DNA of 37,687 bases from Planctomycetota bacterium (GTDB lineage: Bacteria > Planctomycetota > UBA1135 > GCA-002686595): NCBI GenBank assembly GCA_012959525.1, contig DUDB01000036.1:1137-38823 (forward strand). The letters are read 5' to 3'. Numbering within the stretch: position 1 is the first letter of the stretch; the number at the start of each line of letters is the position of its first letter. Of this stretch, positions 18,701 through 25,630 are shown one piece after another. The position numbers were made by a program, and so were the translations under genes. The notes below the pieces were generated by a model. The model was given only the letters and a program-made list of their open reading frames with translations, was not told where the DNA came from and ran no database searches.

Positions 18701-19472
18701 CGCCCAGCGCTTTGGGTGTCACTTCGAAGTCGTTGGACGCTCGGCTCTTCCCGAAGGGGATGAGGAAGCGCGTTTCAACTCTGCGACGAGCATTGTGGAT
18801 TTGCGCCGGCTGCTCATCGAAGCCCGGTCCGGTGCTGCACCGGCCGAAATCGATGCTGCCGCACGCGAGATCCTGGGTGCGCGCGAGATCCGCGCCACCC
18901 TGAAAGCCGTCCGCAGCGCGGGGGGAACTGTCCGCTACCAGTCCGTGGATGTGCGCGCCCGACGCGCCTTTGGTAAGTACATCGATCAGATCTACGACGA
19001 GCGCGGACGGTTGGACGGTGTGATACACGCTGCAGGTGTAATCGAGGACAAGCTGCTCACTCAGAAGACCCAAGAATCCTTCGACCGTGTCTTTGACACC
19101 AAGGTCCTCGGCGCCCACACCATCGCGCAGCACGTCCGAGACGACCTGCGCTTCCTGGTCTTCTTCTCGAGCATCAGCGGCGCCTTCGGCAACCGCGGCC
19201 AGGCGGACTACGCCGCGGCCAATGATCACCTCGACCAGCTGGCTCACTCTCTGGCAAAGACCCATCCGGGCCGCATCCTCTCGATCAACTGGGGACCATG
19301 GGAAGGTGCAGGGATGGTCGGCCCGGATCTGCAGTCAGAGTACGAACGCCGGGGGATTGGTCTGATTCCTTTGGAGGGGGGTGTCCAGGCGCTCGTGCGC
19401 GAACTGGGTGTTCGGGGCGCTGGCCCCTCCCAGGTCATGCTCATGAATGCCGATCCCGAGCAGCTGCGGTAA
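12705..19472 (+). CDS. Iterative megasynthase A: NMO/PfaD-like x2 - KS - AT - ACP - KR (PUFA/HglE-type)
   Basis: 2255 residues, cytoplasmic. Residues ~1-230 form an NMO-like flavin barrel with SGGR (Arg126) where the family has GGH. Residues ~298-560 are a second copy with intact CGGHVG (His436), which resembles PfaD-type enoyl reductase. KS spans ~655-1096 with DAACASS (Cys842), His977 (EAHGTG) and His1017 (IGHTK). AT spans ~1200-1500 with PGQGSQ and GHSYGE (Ser1293), and CAFHS hints at malonyl use. A single ACP carries LGIDSIKRIEI (Ser1712). The KR (~1980-2200) has TGGARGIAG, SSISG and catalytic Tyr2169 in DYAAAND. The ACP and KR motifs resemble PUFA synthases and heterocyst glycolipid HglE rather than modular PKS. 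PUFA synthases usually carry tandem ACPs, so the single ACP is notable. The gene starts an operon whose next gene begins 7 nt downstream. Product inferred, not known. Confidence 0.9.
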   Translation: MGLPPLLCITPFGRPDPHLAAALARAGVPCAIDLGADPSAGAQCLWTALDGAGSAASQVGVHLQRDVDPALLAGAAFLILAPGMDAEPYRGLGEIHAQVRDLSEARAALDSGATALIAKGSESGGRVGTRSTFILLQQLLESGALPASVPIRGQGGIGAHTAAGCLAGGAAGFVLDSALALANESRLPAGLRERLATLDGSETVVVGEHRVLRRPDVTLADALKEASVEEVAARIGAEDLDEQLLPVGEDIGLATILAERYRTAGGIAHAVEAQALDAVGQANRQAALGPEAALAREHGCRFPVVQGPMTRVSDGAEFAAAVAEGGGLPFLALSLMDGEQVRSLVQTTRERLGTLPFGVGLLGFLPVELREKQLEVLRDLRPPFALIAGGRPSQARALEDLGTPTYLHVPSPGLLDLFLDQGARRFVFEGRECGGHVGPRSSFSLWEAQLQRLAGFEHPEELRILFAGGIHDERSAAMVAALAAPLVERGARVGVLMGSAYIFTDEAVSSGAIDEGYRQTAVACKGTELVETAPGHATRCAATPFVEAFRDERARLEETGAESRDMWATLERMNLGRLRIASKGLRRDAGELVPVGDEERARTGMFMLGEVAALRAEAVSVLDLHRQVSEGACEFLVERAQELFPSEDTAESSPMEIAIIGMAGIFPGAGDLDSFWSNVVRGVDSLRDVDPVRWNPEIYCDPDGAPGETIPSPRGGFLDPVVLDPTKEGIPPKSMASIEPVQLLSLEIARRALSDAGYATREFDRASTSVIFGAEGGNDLAGALGFRVLYKQLVGEVPSELEACLPQHTEDTFPGVLANVIAGRIANRLDLGGFNYTVDAACASSLAALECGVQSLLAGTSSMVLVGGADLHNSVNDYMMFSSVQALSATGRSRPFDAEADGIVLGEAVGTVVLKRRADAERDGDRIYALIQSSAGSSDGKSLGMTAPRLEGQVRAMNRAYERLPYGPAQVGLVEAHGTGTVVGDRTELASMTQVFRADGAATAGCTLGSVKSQIGHTKCAAGIASLIKGALSLHHRVLPSTLGIKRPNRGYQAEESPFEFRKASAPWPQPQGGPRVAGVSSFGFGGTNFHVVLEEYEGLDDPDSHLPVWPEELFLLRGVERGEAEAGMDALVECLNAEDPWSLRELAHATSLRGTGPVQVALLAKDTDQLAERLRLARTFEAAEGIWVRAADAPESAPRVAFLVPGQGSQYPGMLQQLFLAFPQLSDLLAQAGPLVSDLFPSEPFDHVQLLAQRNHLAQTERAQPALGLCGLAMGRLLQRVGVEPDWLGGHSYGELVALALAGALPEERLLELSSARAEAILSAVGDDPGTMAAVAASEEETAAALHGVDDVVLANLNGPRQTVISGPTGAVNKALDRLDDCGFAARSIPVACAFHSGVVADAKATFGEYLRAFPIAPPSVPVFSNTTAAPHAADPELIRSALSDQIVQPVRFADQVQAMVDAGARIFVEVGPGRVLTGLVSKILAEQQVHVISTNESGCEDLSSFLSALAQLSVLGVDLDPAILFEGRTDGGFDLDAPPERALAPLAWKVDGFRAIPVSGIFPPESLRPCATPPVEMVPRGSEAAIVPEVSATPEDDAQATVLEYLKNVSDTLEAQRQVVLAYLGSAAPDLVRQVEAAQLPATASRPDVKAEAAAPPGPPPPVESVDEAAEEPTLALDQELLRIVSERTGYPEDMLDLDLDLEADLGIDSIKRIEILGALNNSSSMDVGTEEERDALVEQLASIKTLRGILEWIETQTGEMESSEPTAAQGEEHTEPSPATAVNPEQPLRRYAPTLVDVPALNGNRMDVSGRHFALTDDRGGVARALASGLENLGARVRLMEDGARMNGDGHLIHLAPLASDGGPDDVRALFALTQAAAPTGLESLCTATRSSGMAGGAAGFAKSYAKEHPNSRVRIVHLDPDSDPGVQAELLLAEICATDDTLEISYSGGCRQAVQAAPLLWSGPDEEGDSPLDSDSVVLITGGARGIAGCVTTGLAQRFGCHFEVVGRSALPEGDEEARFNSATSIVDLRRLLIEARSGAAPAEIDAAAREILGAREIRATLKAVRSAGGTVRYQSVDVRARRAFGKYIDQIYDERGRLDGVIHAAGVIEDKLLTQKTQESFDRVFDTKVLGAHTIAQHVRDDLRFLVFFSSISGAFGNRGQADYAAANDHLDQLAHSLAKTHPGRILSINWGPWEGAGMVGPDLQSEYERRGIGLIPLEGGVQALVRELGVRGAGPSQVMLMNADPEQLR

Positions 19473-19478
19473 GGCGGT

Positions 19479-22400
19479 ATGGGTTCGGCCGAGACCAAGG
19501 GAATTGCCGTCGTGGGGATGGCGTGCATCTTCCCCGGTGCCCGGGACGTGCGCACCTTCTGGGACAACATTCGCAGGGGCCACGATGCCATCGGTCCCGT
19601 GCCCGAAGCGCGTTGGGAGAAGGTCTTTCTCGATCGTGACTCCACGCGCGTTGACCGGGTCTACTGCGACCGGGGCGGTTTCATCGATGATCTGGCGGAC
19701 TTCGATGCGGCGGAATTCGGGGTCATGCCCGTTGCGGCGCGTTCGAGCGAACCCGACCAACTGTTGACCCTCAAGGTGGCGGCTGCGGCCCTTGAGGACG
19801 CGGGTTACGGCGACCAGGAGTTTCCCCGCGAGCGATGTGGCGTGATCCTGGGCCGCGGTGGCTACGTGAACTCGGGCATGGCGCGCTTGATCCAGAAGGT
19901 GAAGGTTAGCCAGGAGCTAGTGGGTTGTCTGGAAGACCTGATCCCGGGGATCAGCACCGAACAGCTTGAGGCCGTCCGCGAGGCCTATCAAGCCAAGCTT
20001 GGCCACATCGGGCCTGACACGGTCATCGGCCTCGTTCCCAACCTCGCTGCGTCGCGTGTGGCCAACCGCTTGGACTTGCGCGGCCCGGCCTACTGCGTGG
20101 ACGCGGCCTGCGCCTCTTCCCTTCTGGCGGTGGATCACGCTGTTCGGTCCCTGCGGAGTGGGGAGTGTGACATGGTGCTCGCCGGTGGCGTGCACTTGAC
20201 CCAGGACGTGGTCTTCTGGAGCGTGTTCAGTCAGCTGGGCGCCCTGAGCCGCAAAGGTGAGATCCGACCCTTTGACAAGGACGCCGATGGCCTCCTGATG
20301 GGGGAGGGCTTGGGAACGATCGTGCTAAAGCGGCTGGAAGATGCGGAGCGCGACGGAGATCGCATACACGCGGTCCTGACCGGTACCGGGGTTTCCAGCG
20401 ATGGGCGCGCTTCAACCTTGATGAGCCCGGGCACGGACGGCCAGCTGTTGGCCCTGGAGCGAGCCTGGGCGGATCTGGATCTCGACCCCAAGGCGCCCGG
20501 AGTCGTGGGGTTGATCGAAGCTCACGGCACGGCGACACCAGCGGGCGATGGTGCGGAGCTCGAGACTCTGGCGCGTTTCTTCGGAGGCCCCAGCAACTTG
20601 GATCAGCCCGGCATCGGATCGATCAAGTCGATGATCGGGCACACCATGCCTGCGGCAGGGATCGCGGGCCTGATCAAGGCCGTCTGTGCCGTGCGGGATG
20701 GGGTCTTGCCGCCGACCTTGAACTGCAGCGAGCCGCACCCCGCTCTCAGGCGCACGCGCTTTCGAATCCTGCAGGAGGCCGAACCCTGGGAGTCGAATGG
20801 TTCGCCGCGCCGCGCCGGGGTCAATGCCTTCGGTTTCGGTGGCATCAACGCTCACGTGGTGGTCGAGGAACACCGTTCACCAAACACACCAGCCATCCCC
20901 GCGGAATTACCCTTGCCCACGGCAGTGTTGTTGGCAGGAGAATCGCCCTCTGAGCTTCTGGCCGCCCTATCGAGCCCCCTGCCCAGCAGTGAGCCGGGCG
21001 TGGGTCCGTGCCGGTTGGCCGTGATGGATCCCACGCCGGAGAGGATGGCCAAGGCGCGTGCCATTGTTCAGCGCGGCAAGGACTTCCGGGGGCGCAACGG
21101 GATCTGGTTCACCAACAAGGGGCTCCTGCACGAGGGCAAGCTGGCCTTCCTCTTCCCCGGAGTGGATGCGGATTTCCGCCCGCGGATTAGGGCCCTGGCG
21201 AGCCTCTTCGGGCGGCCCCTGCCCAAGCGCGTGGGTGCCGAACTCGCACGCCTATCGAGCGCCAGCGAGACCTCCGCGGACTTGGAGCGGACGGGCGTCG
21301 CCATCATCCTCGTCAATCGGTTGCTCTCTGAGATCCTCGGGGACTTGGGCCTCAAGCCCGACATGGTTGCCGGGCATTCCATCGGAGAGTGGAGTGCCAT
21401 GTTGGCCGCAGGCTCTCTGGCAGACGACAACGTGGACGGCTTCATCGCTGGACTTGAGGGCGGCTCCTTGCAGGTGCCTGGTGTTGGCTTTGTCTCGGTG
21501 GCCTGTGAGCGCGAGCGGGCAGAGGCGGTGCTTGCTGGGCTCGAGGGTCTGCACGTTAGCCATGAGAACTGCCCGCACCAGCACATCCTGTGCGGGAGGG
21601 ACGTGGCCATCGATGCGGCGCTTGAGCGGCTGGCGAAAGACGGCATCCTCTGTCACAAGCTGCCCTTCCGCTCCGGGTTCCACTCTCCGGCCTTCGAGCC
21701 CCACTTGGAGGGGATGCGCAAGTCTCTGAAGCACTTCAATGTCCAGGCGCCGGAGCTCCAGCTCTGGTCGGCCACCACGGCGGAGCCCTATCCCAGTGCG
21801 CCCGATCAGATCGAGGGCCTGTTCCTCAAGCATCTCGTAGAGCCCGTCCGCTTCCAGGGTCTGATCCGCAACATGCACCGCGACGGAGCACGGGTCTTCG
21901 TTCAGGTGGGAACCGGGAGCCTGACGGGCTTCGTGGATGACACCCTCAAGGGGGAGGAGTTCTGCTCCATCCAGATGAATACGGCCAGGCGCTCGGGCCC
22001 TGAGCAGTTGGCCCGCGCAGCCACGGCCTTGTGGGTCGAGGGCGCTGCAGTCCGATTGGGTCGGATACTCGCATCGGCACCCTCGATGGCCGAAGAGAAG
22101 TCGCCATCCGGCACTGTGCGGCTCGCCCTGGGATCCCCCCTCGTGCGTCTCGATGAGCCGCTGGAAGGGCTTTCGGTGCAAGGCGGGGAGGCCCACGGAG
22201 CCGAGAACCTCGGGGGGTCAGCCTCGCCACTCCTGGAGCAGCTTCAATTCAACCTGCGACGCGCCGGGGAGGTGGGGCGCGAGGTGCTGGACGCCTACCG
22301 CGATGCACGCAGCCCCGAACAGTTGACCCGCAAGCGCCTGGTCTCGCTTGAGACCTGCCCCTATCTGATCGATCACGCGTTCTTCCCCCAGCCCGAGGGC

Positions 22401-23807
22401 TGGCCTGACCCGGCGGACAGGTTCCCCTTGGTGCCCATGACCATGTCCCTGGAGATGATTGTCTCTACCGCTGCGGAGCTTGTTGCGCCGCGCGTGGTGA
22501 TCGGCTTGGAGCGTGTTCGGGCCTGGCGTTGGATGGCCGTTGAAGAGCCTCAGGAGCTGACCATTGATGCGCGCAGGGTGGCTGGGGATCCCGACCGCGT
22601 GCACGTGGCCATCGGGGACTACATCGAAGGCACGGCCCTGGTGGCTGACGCCTACCCCGAGCCCCCTGCCCCGGACACAAGCAGCGGTCCGGGGGAGCAT
22701 GAGTTGGGCATGGATGCTGCCACCATGTACGCGAGACGGTGGATGTTCCACGGCCCCGCCTACCAGGCCGTAGCCGACTTGGGGGCGATCGGCGAGAGGA
22801 CTCTGCACGGTAAGGTGAAGCGCCTGAAGGCAGAGGGCTCGCTCTTGGATGGCGCCGGGCAGATGTTCGGCCTCTGGATCTCCCTGAGCATGGAGACCGA
22901 CCGCATGGCGCTGCCCGTGCGTGTGGAGACGGTGAGGTTCTTCGAACCTCCGCCAGCGGTGGGGACCGAGTTCAACTGCACGACCTGGATCCGTTCATGC
23001 GGGGAGCGGCAGGTCATCGGTGACATTGAACTGGTCCGTGACGGTCGCGTGCACGCGCGCCTGGAGGGCTGGGAGGATCGGCGCTTTGAGAGCAACCCGC
23101 GCGAGTGGCCCGTGATCCGCTACCCCGAACGCAACCTGCTTGCCATTCCCAGAGAGGACGTGCCCGGCTGCGTCTGGTTGCCCGAGGGCTATCGCTCCAC
23201 CGCCACCCGCGACTACTACGCGCGTCGCTTCCTGGATGGTCCGGGGCTGGAGTACTACCGAGGCCTCATGCCCAAGCGTCAGATTGACTGGCTCTCGGGT
23301 CGCATCGTGGCCATCGATGCCGTGAGGCAGCTCCTGTTCGCCCAGGGCCGGGAGTCGCTATTCCCCGTAGAGGTGCGCGTGACGAATGACAACCAGGGCC
23401 GGCCCGAGGTTCAGGTGGACGGGGAGCGGGATCTGCGGATCTCCCTGGCCCACTCAGGCGGTGCAGCCGTGGCACTGGCCACACGTGGAGAGAAAGTGGG
23501 CGTGGATTTAGAGCCGGTGACGGAACGGGACGAGGGCTTCGAGTCCACGGCCTTCACGGCGGGTGAGCAGAGCCTCTTGATGGGGGCGGTAGGGTCGCTG
23601 GAGCGCGCGGCCTGGGTGGCGCGGCTTTGGACGGCCAAGGAAGCGCTGGGCAAGTGGCTCGGCACGGGCCTCGTCGGTGGCCCACGCCAGCTCCTAGCTC
23701 AAGAGCTGGACGGGGAGCGGGTGCTGGTCGCTGGTCGCTGGATCGAGACCTTGCGGACTGGAGACTGGATCATCGCCTGGGTGATTGGCGAGGATGATGG
23801 GCAATGA
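19479..23807 (+). CDS. Iterative megasynthase B: KS - AT-like - DH - phosphopantetheinyl transferase
   Basis: 1442 residues. KS occupies ~1-460 with a complete triad: Cys211 (DAACASS), His349 (EAHGTAT) and His388 (IGHTM), so it is not a cysteine-less chain-length factor. The AT-like domain (~560-860) keeps GHSIGE (Ser634) and SGFHSP, but its N-terminal loop reads FPGVDAD instead of PGQGSQ, losing the glutamine of the oxyanion loop. A double-hotdog dehydratase (~940-1190) has His966 (LIDHAF) and Asp1124 (LLDGAGQ). The last ~150 residues are a Sfp/AcpS-like PPTase with VGVDLE (Asp1343, Glu1345) and WTAKEALGK (Lys1387, Glu1388), which would load the ACPs. The gene supplies dehydration and carrier activation to synthase A. 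Its stop overlaps the ACP gene start (ATGA). Confidence 0.9.
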   Translation: MGSAETKGIAVVGMACIFPGARDVRTFWDNIRRGHDAIGPVPEARWEKVFLDRDSTRVDRVYCDRGGFIDDLADFDAAEFGVMPVAARSSEPDQLLTLKVAAAALEDAGYGDQEFPRERCGVILGRGGYVNSGMARLIQKVKVSQELVGCLEDLIPGISTEQLEAVREAYQAKLGHIGPDTVIGLVPNLAASRVANRLDLRGPAYCVDAACASSLLAVDHAVRSLRSGECDMVLAGGVHLTQDVVFWSVFSQLGALSRKGEIRPFDKDADGLLMGEGLGTIVLKRLEDAERDGDRIHAVLTGTGVSSDGRASTLMSPGTDGQLLALERAWADLDLDPKAPGVVGLIEAHGTATPAGDGAELETLARFFGGPSNLDQPGIGSIKSMIGHTMPAAGIAGLIKAVCAVRDGVLPPTLNCSEPHPALRRTRFRILQEAEPWESNGSPRRAGVNAFGFGGINAHVVVEEHRSPNTPAIPAELPLPTAVLLAGESPSELLAALSSPLPSSEPGVGPCRLAVMDPTPERMAKARAIVQRGKDFRGRNGIWFTNKGLLHEGKLAFLFPGVDADFRPRIRALASLFGRPLPKRVGAELARLSSASETSADLERTGVAIILVNRLLSEILGDLGLKPDMVAGHSIGEWSAMLAAGSLADDNVDGFIAGLEGGSLQVPGVGFVSVACERERAEAVLAGLEGLHVSHENCPHQHILCGRDVAIDAALERLAKDGILCHKLPFRSGFHSPAFEPHLEGMRKSLKHFNVQAPELQLWSATTAEPYPSAPDQIEGLFLKHLVEPVRFQGLIRNMHRDGARVFVQVGTGSLTGFVDDTLKGEEFCSIQMNTARRSGPEQLARAATALWVEGAAVRLGRILASAPSMAEEKSPSGTVRLALGSPLVRLDEPLEGLSVQGGEAHGAENLGGSASPLLEQLQFNLRRAGEVGREVLDAYRDARSPEQLTRKRLVSLETCPYLIDHAFFPQPEGWPDPADRFPLVPMTMSLEMIVSTAAELVAPRVVIGLERVRAWRWMAVEEPQELTIDARRVAGDPDRVHVAIGDYIEGTALVADAYPEPPAPDTSSGPGEHELGMDAATMYARRWMFHGPAYQAVADLGAIGERTLHGKVKRLKAEGSLLDGAGQMFGLWISLSMETDRMALPVRVETVRFFEPPPAVGTEFNCTTWIRSCGERQVIGDIELVRDGRVHARLEGWEDRRFESNPREWPVIRYPERNLLAIPREDVPGCVWLPEGYRSTATRDYYARRFLDGPGLEYYRGLMPKRQIDWLSGRIVAIDAVRQLLFAQGRESLFPVEVRVTNDNQGRPEVQVDGERDLRISLAHSGGAAVALATRGEKVGVDLEPVTERDEGFESTAFTAGEQSLLMGAVGSLERAAWVARLWTAKEALGKWLGTGLVGGPRQLLAQELDGERVLVAGRWIETLRTGDWIIAWVIGEDDGQ

Positions 23808-24079
23808 GCGATACCCTTCAAACCGTCGGACGCATGATTCAAGAGGTGATTGGTGACGATTGGGATCTGGATCAAGCCATCACCACGGAGACGTCCTTCG
23901 GAGACGACCTTGAGTTGGAGAGCATTGAGTTTGTCTCCCTGGCCGAGGCTCTCAAGGAGGAGTATGGGGCCGAGGTGGACTTCGTCGGCTGGCTCTCCAC
24001 CAAGGAACTGGACGAGATCATCAAGCTGAAGGTGGGCGACGTAGTGGAGTTCATCGACCTGTGTCGTTCCTCGAACTGA
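23804..24079 (+). CDS. Free-standing acyl carrier protein
   Basis: 91 residues, acidic and helical. Helix 2 starts with LELESIEFVSLAEAL, placing the phosphopantetheine-accepting serine at residue 40. The residue before it is Glu instead of the near-universal Asp of DSL motifs, which is uncommon but keeps the charge. The PPTase fused to megasynthase B is the obvious activating enzyme. The gene overlaps the preceding gene by 4 nt and the following hydrolase gene by 19 nt. It may carry the finished chain for release or transfer, because the megasynthase already has its own ACP; that role is inference. Confidence 0.85.
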   Translation: MSDTLQTVGRMIQEVIGDDWDLDQAITTETSFGDDLELESIEFVSLAEALKEEYGAEVDFVGWLSTKELDEIIKLKVGDVVEFIDLCRSSN

Positions 24080-24834
24080 ACCAGGTCCGCTTCCACGTCC
24101 AGGAGCTCGGCCCAGGGGCTGAGTTGGGCGAGAGCACTCCAGCCTTCATGGCCCACGGGTTGCTCGTGGACAATCTGGCCTCTTGGTACTTTGGAGCCGC
24201 TCCGCGTGTCGCTCGGGACCGCCGGGTCGTGCTCTACGACTTGCGAGGACACGGGCGTAGTGAGGCCGTGCCAACAGGCTACGACGTAGCGACCGGGGCT
24301 GCGGATCTTGCGGCCCTGGTGGAAGCGACCTCGGAGGGTCCGGTGCACCTGATCGGCCACAGCTACGGCGCGCTTGTTGCTCTGCGGTGCGCCCTTGATC
24401 ATCCCCATCTCGTAAGGAGCCTGGGGCTTGTCGAGGCCCCCCTGCCGCCTTCACGGCTGGAGGAGATGCGCTCGATCGCAACGTCCGATCCCAAGAAGCT
24501 CCTCGCGGCTCTGCCCGAGGGCCTGCGAGGCGCCCTGCTGAGTGGCCGCCGTCGAGCCGCCCGCGCGCGCAAGAGCCTGGAGTTCTTGCTGAGAGAGAGC
24601 AGCCTCGTAGCGGATCTGGCGGCCGAAGGGGATGTCGCCGATGATCAACTCGCCCGCCTCGACGTCCCCGTGCAGTTGATCTACGGAGAGCGTTCGAGCT
24701 GCAGGCCTGTGGGCGATCGCCTGCTCGCGGCCCTCCCCCAAGCACGCTTGGAGGTGCTTGATGGCGGGCACTACCTGAGCGTCGAGCGGTCCGCCGAGGT
24801 CGGCGAGATACTTGCGGGGTTCCTTCATGGCTGA
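24061..24834 (+). CDS. Alpha/beta hydrolase 1, putative thioesterase-like release enzyme
   Basis: 257 residues, with a GTG start at 24061 inside the ACP gene. The frame enters the fold immediately (NQVRFHVQELGP), which supports this start. It has the HG oxyanion motif (AHGLLVDN), YDLRGHGRSE, nucleophile GHSYGA (Ser101) and a C-terminal GGHYLS histidine (His237). The usual acid after strand 7 is absent: the site reads YGERSSC, where the paralogue next door has YGEHSD. Catalysis may use another acid, or the protein may be impaired. In a megasynthase operon this type often hydrolyses the acyl-ACP or edits stalled chains, but an acyltransferase or ester-forming role is equally possible. Confidence 0.75.
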   Translation: MSFLELNQVRFHVQELGPGAELGESTPAFMAHGLLVDNLASWYFGAAPRVARDRRVVLYDLRGHGRSEAVPTGYDVATGAADLAALVEATSEGPVHLIGHSYGALVALRCALDHPHLVRSLGLVEAPLPPSRLEEMRSIATSDPKKLLAALPEGLRGALLSGRRRAARARKSLEFLLRESSLVADLAAEGDVADDQLARLDVPVQLIYGERSSCRPVGDRLLAALPQARLEVLDGGHYLSVERSAEVGEILAGFLHG

Positions 24835-25627
24835 GGTCACCGTGGGTGGATTGCGCTTTCACGTGCAGAGACTTGGTCCCGAGGGAGGAGTGCCGGTCGT
24901 CTTCCTGCACGGCTTGATCATGGACAACCTGTCCAGTTGGTTCTTCACTGCCGCGCCCAAGGTGGCCGCCCAGCAGCCGGTGTTGCTCTACGATCTGCGC
25001 GGACACGGCAAGAGCGAGCGGCCGGCGACGGGATACGGAGTCCCGGACATGGTCGCAGACCTGTGCGGGATTTTGGACGAGAGCCTGCCCGCCGACCAGC
25101 GCGTCGAGCTCGTGGGCAATAGCTTTGGAGGGCTCTTGGCCCTGGCCTTTGCTCTGGCTCGGCCCGAGCGGGTGCGGGGCCTTTGCCTGGTGGATGGGCA
25201 GGTACACGACGAGGCGTTTGGTCCCGAGATGGAGGCCAGCTTGGGCCTTGAGGGTCGCGAGCGAGACGAGATGATCGCCCGCTCATTCAAGGACTGGTTG
25301 GGCCGGCACAGCGAGCGCAAGCGGAACCGCTTGGCACGCAACGCCTCCGAATTGGTCCACGGTACAAGCCTCGTGAGGGACATTGCCCACTCGGCGCCAC
25401 CCTCGGCCGAGGATGTGGGGCGCGTGAGCTGTCCGGTGCTGGCCCTCTATGGTGAGCACTCGGACGTTCGCGAGCGTGGCGAGGATCTGGCCGCCCGGCT
25501 GCCCAACGCCCAACTGGAGATCATCGAGGGGTGTACGCACTCCCTGCTCTGGGAGCAGACCGCGCAGCTGGAGCAGCGGGTTCTGGCTTGGGTTGGGCGA
25601 GAGCCCGGGCCTGGAGAGGAGGACTGA
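24827..25627 (+). CDS. Alpha/beta hydrolase 2, paralogue of the preceding hydrolase
   Basis: 266 residues from ATG 24827, overlapping the previous stop by 8 nt. The complete triad is visible: Ser99 in GNSFGG, Asp213 in YGEHSDV and His238 in GCTHSL. It shares the framework of the preceding protein: RFHVQ-LGP, HGL-x2-DNL-x-SW, F-x-AAP-x-VA and LYDLRGHG-x-SE-x3-TGY. The two genes therefore arose by tandem duplication. No signal peptide, so it should act in the cytoplasm on the thioester or a soluble ester of the pathway product. A strong AGGAGG ribosome-binding site for the next gene lies within its 3' end (25617-25622). The exact substrate is unknown. Confidence 0.8.
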   Translation: MAEVTVGGLRFHVQRLGPEGGVPVVFLHGLIMDNLSSWFFTAAPKVAAQQPVLLYDLRGHGKSERPATGYGVPDMVADLCGILDESLPADQRVELVGNSFGGLLALAFALARPERVRGLCLVDGQVHDEAFGPEMEASLGLEGRERDEMIARSFKDWLGRHSERKRNRLARNASELVHGTSLVRDIAHSAPPSAEDVGRVSCPVLALYGEHSDVRERGEDLAARLPNAQLEIIEGCTHSLLWEQTAQLEQRVLAWVGREPGPGEED

Positions 25628-25630
25628 TTC

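Noticed and set aside
18075..19265. 396-residue minus-strand open frame inside the megasynthase
   Set aside because: It is antisense to the ketoreductase domain, which is clearly coding; no family features.
19479..20880. Second KS as a cysteine-less chain-length factor
   Set aside because: Cys211, His349 and His388 are all present, so it is predicted to be a catalytic ketosynthase.
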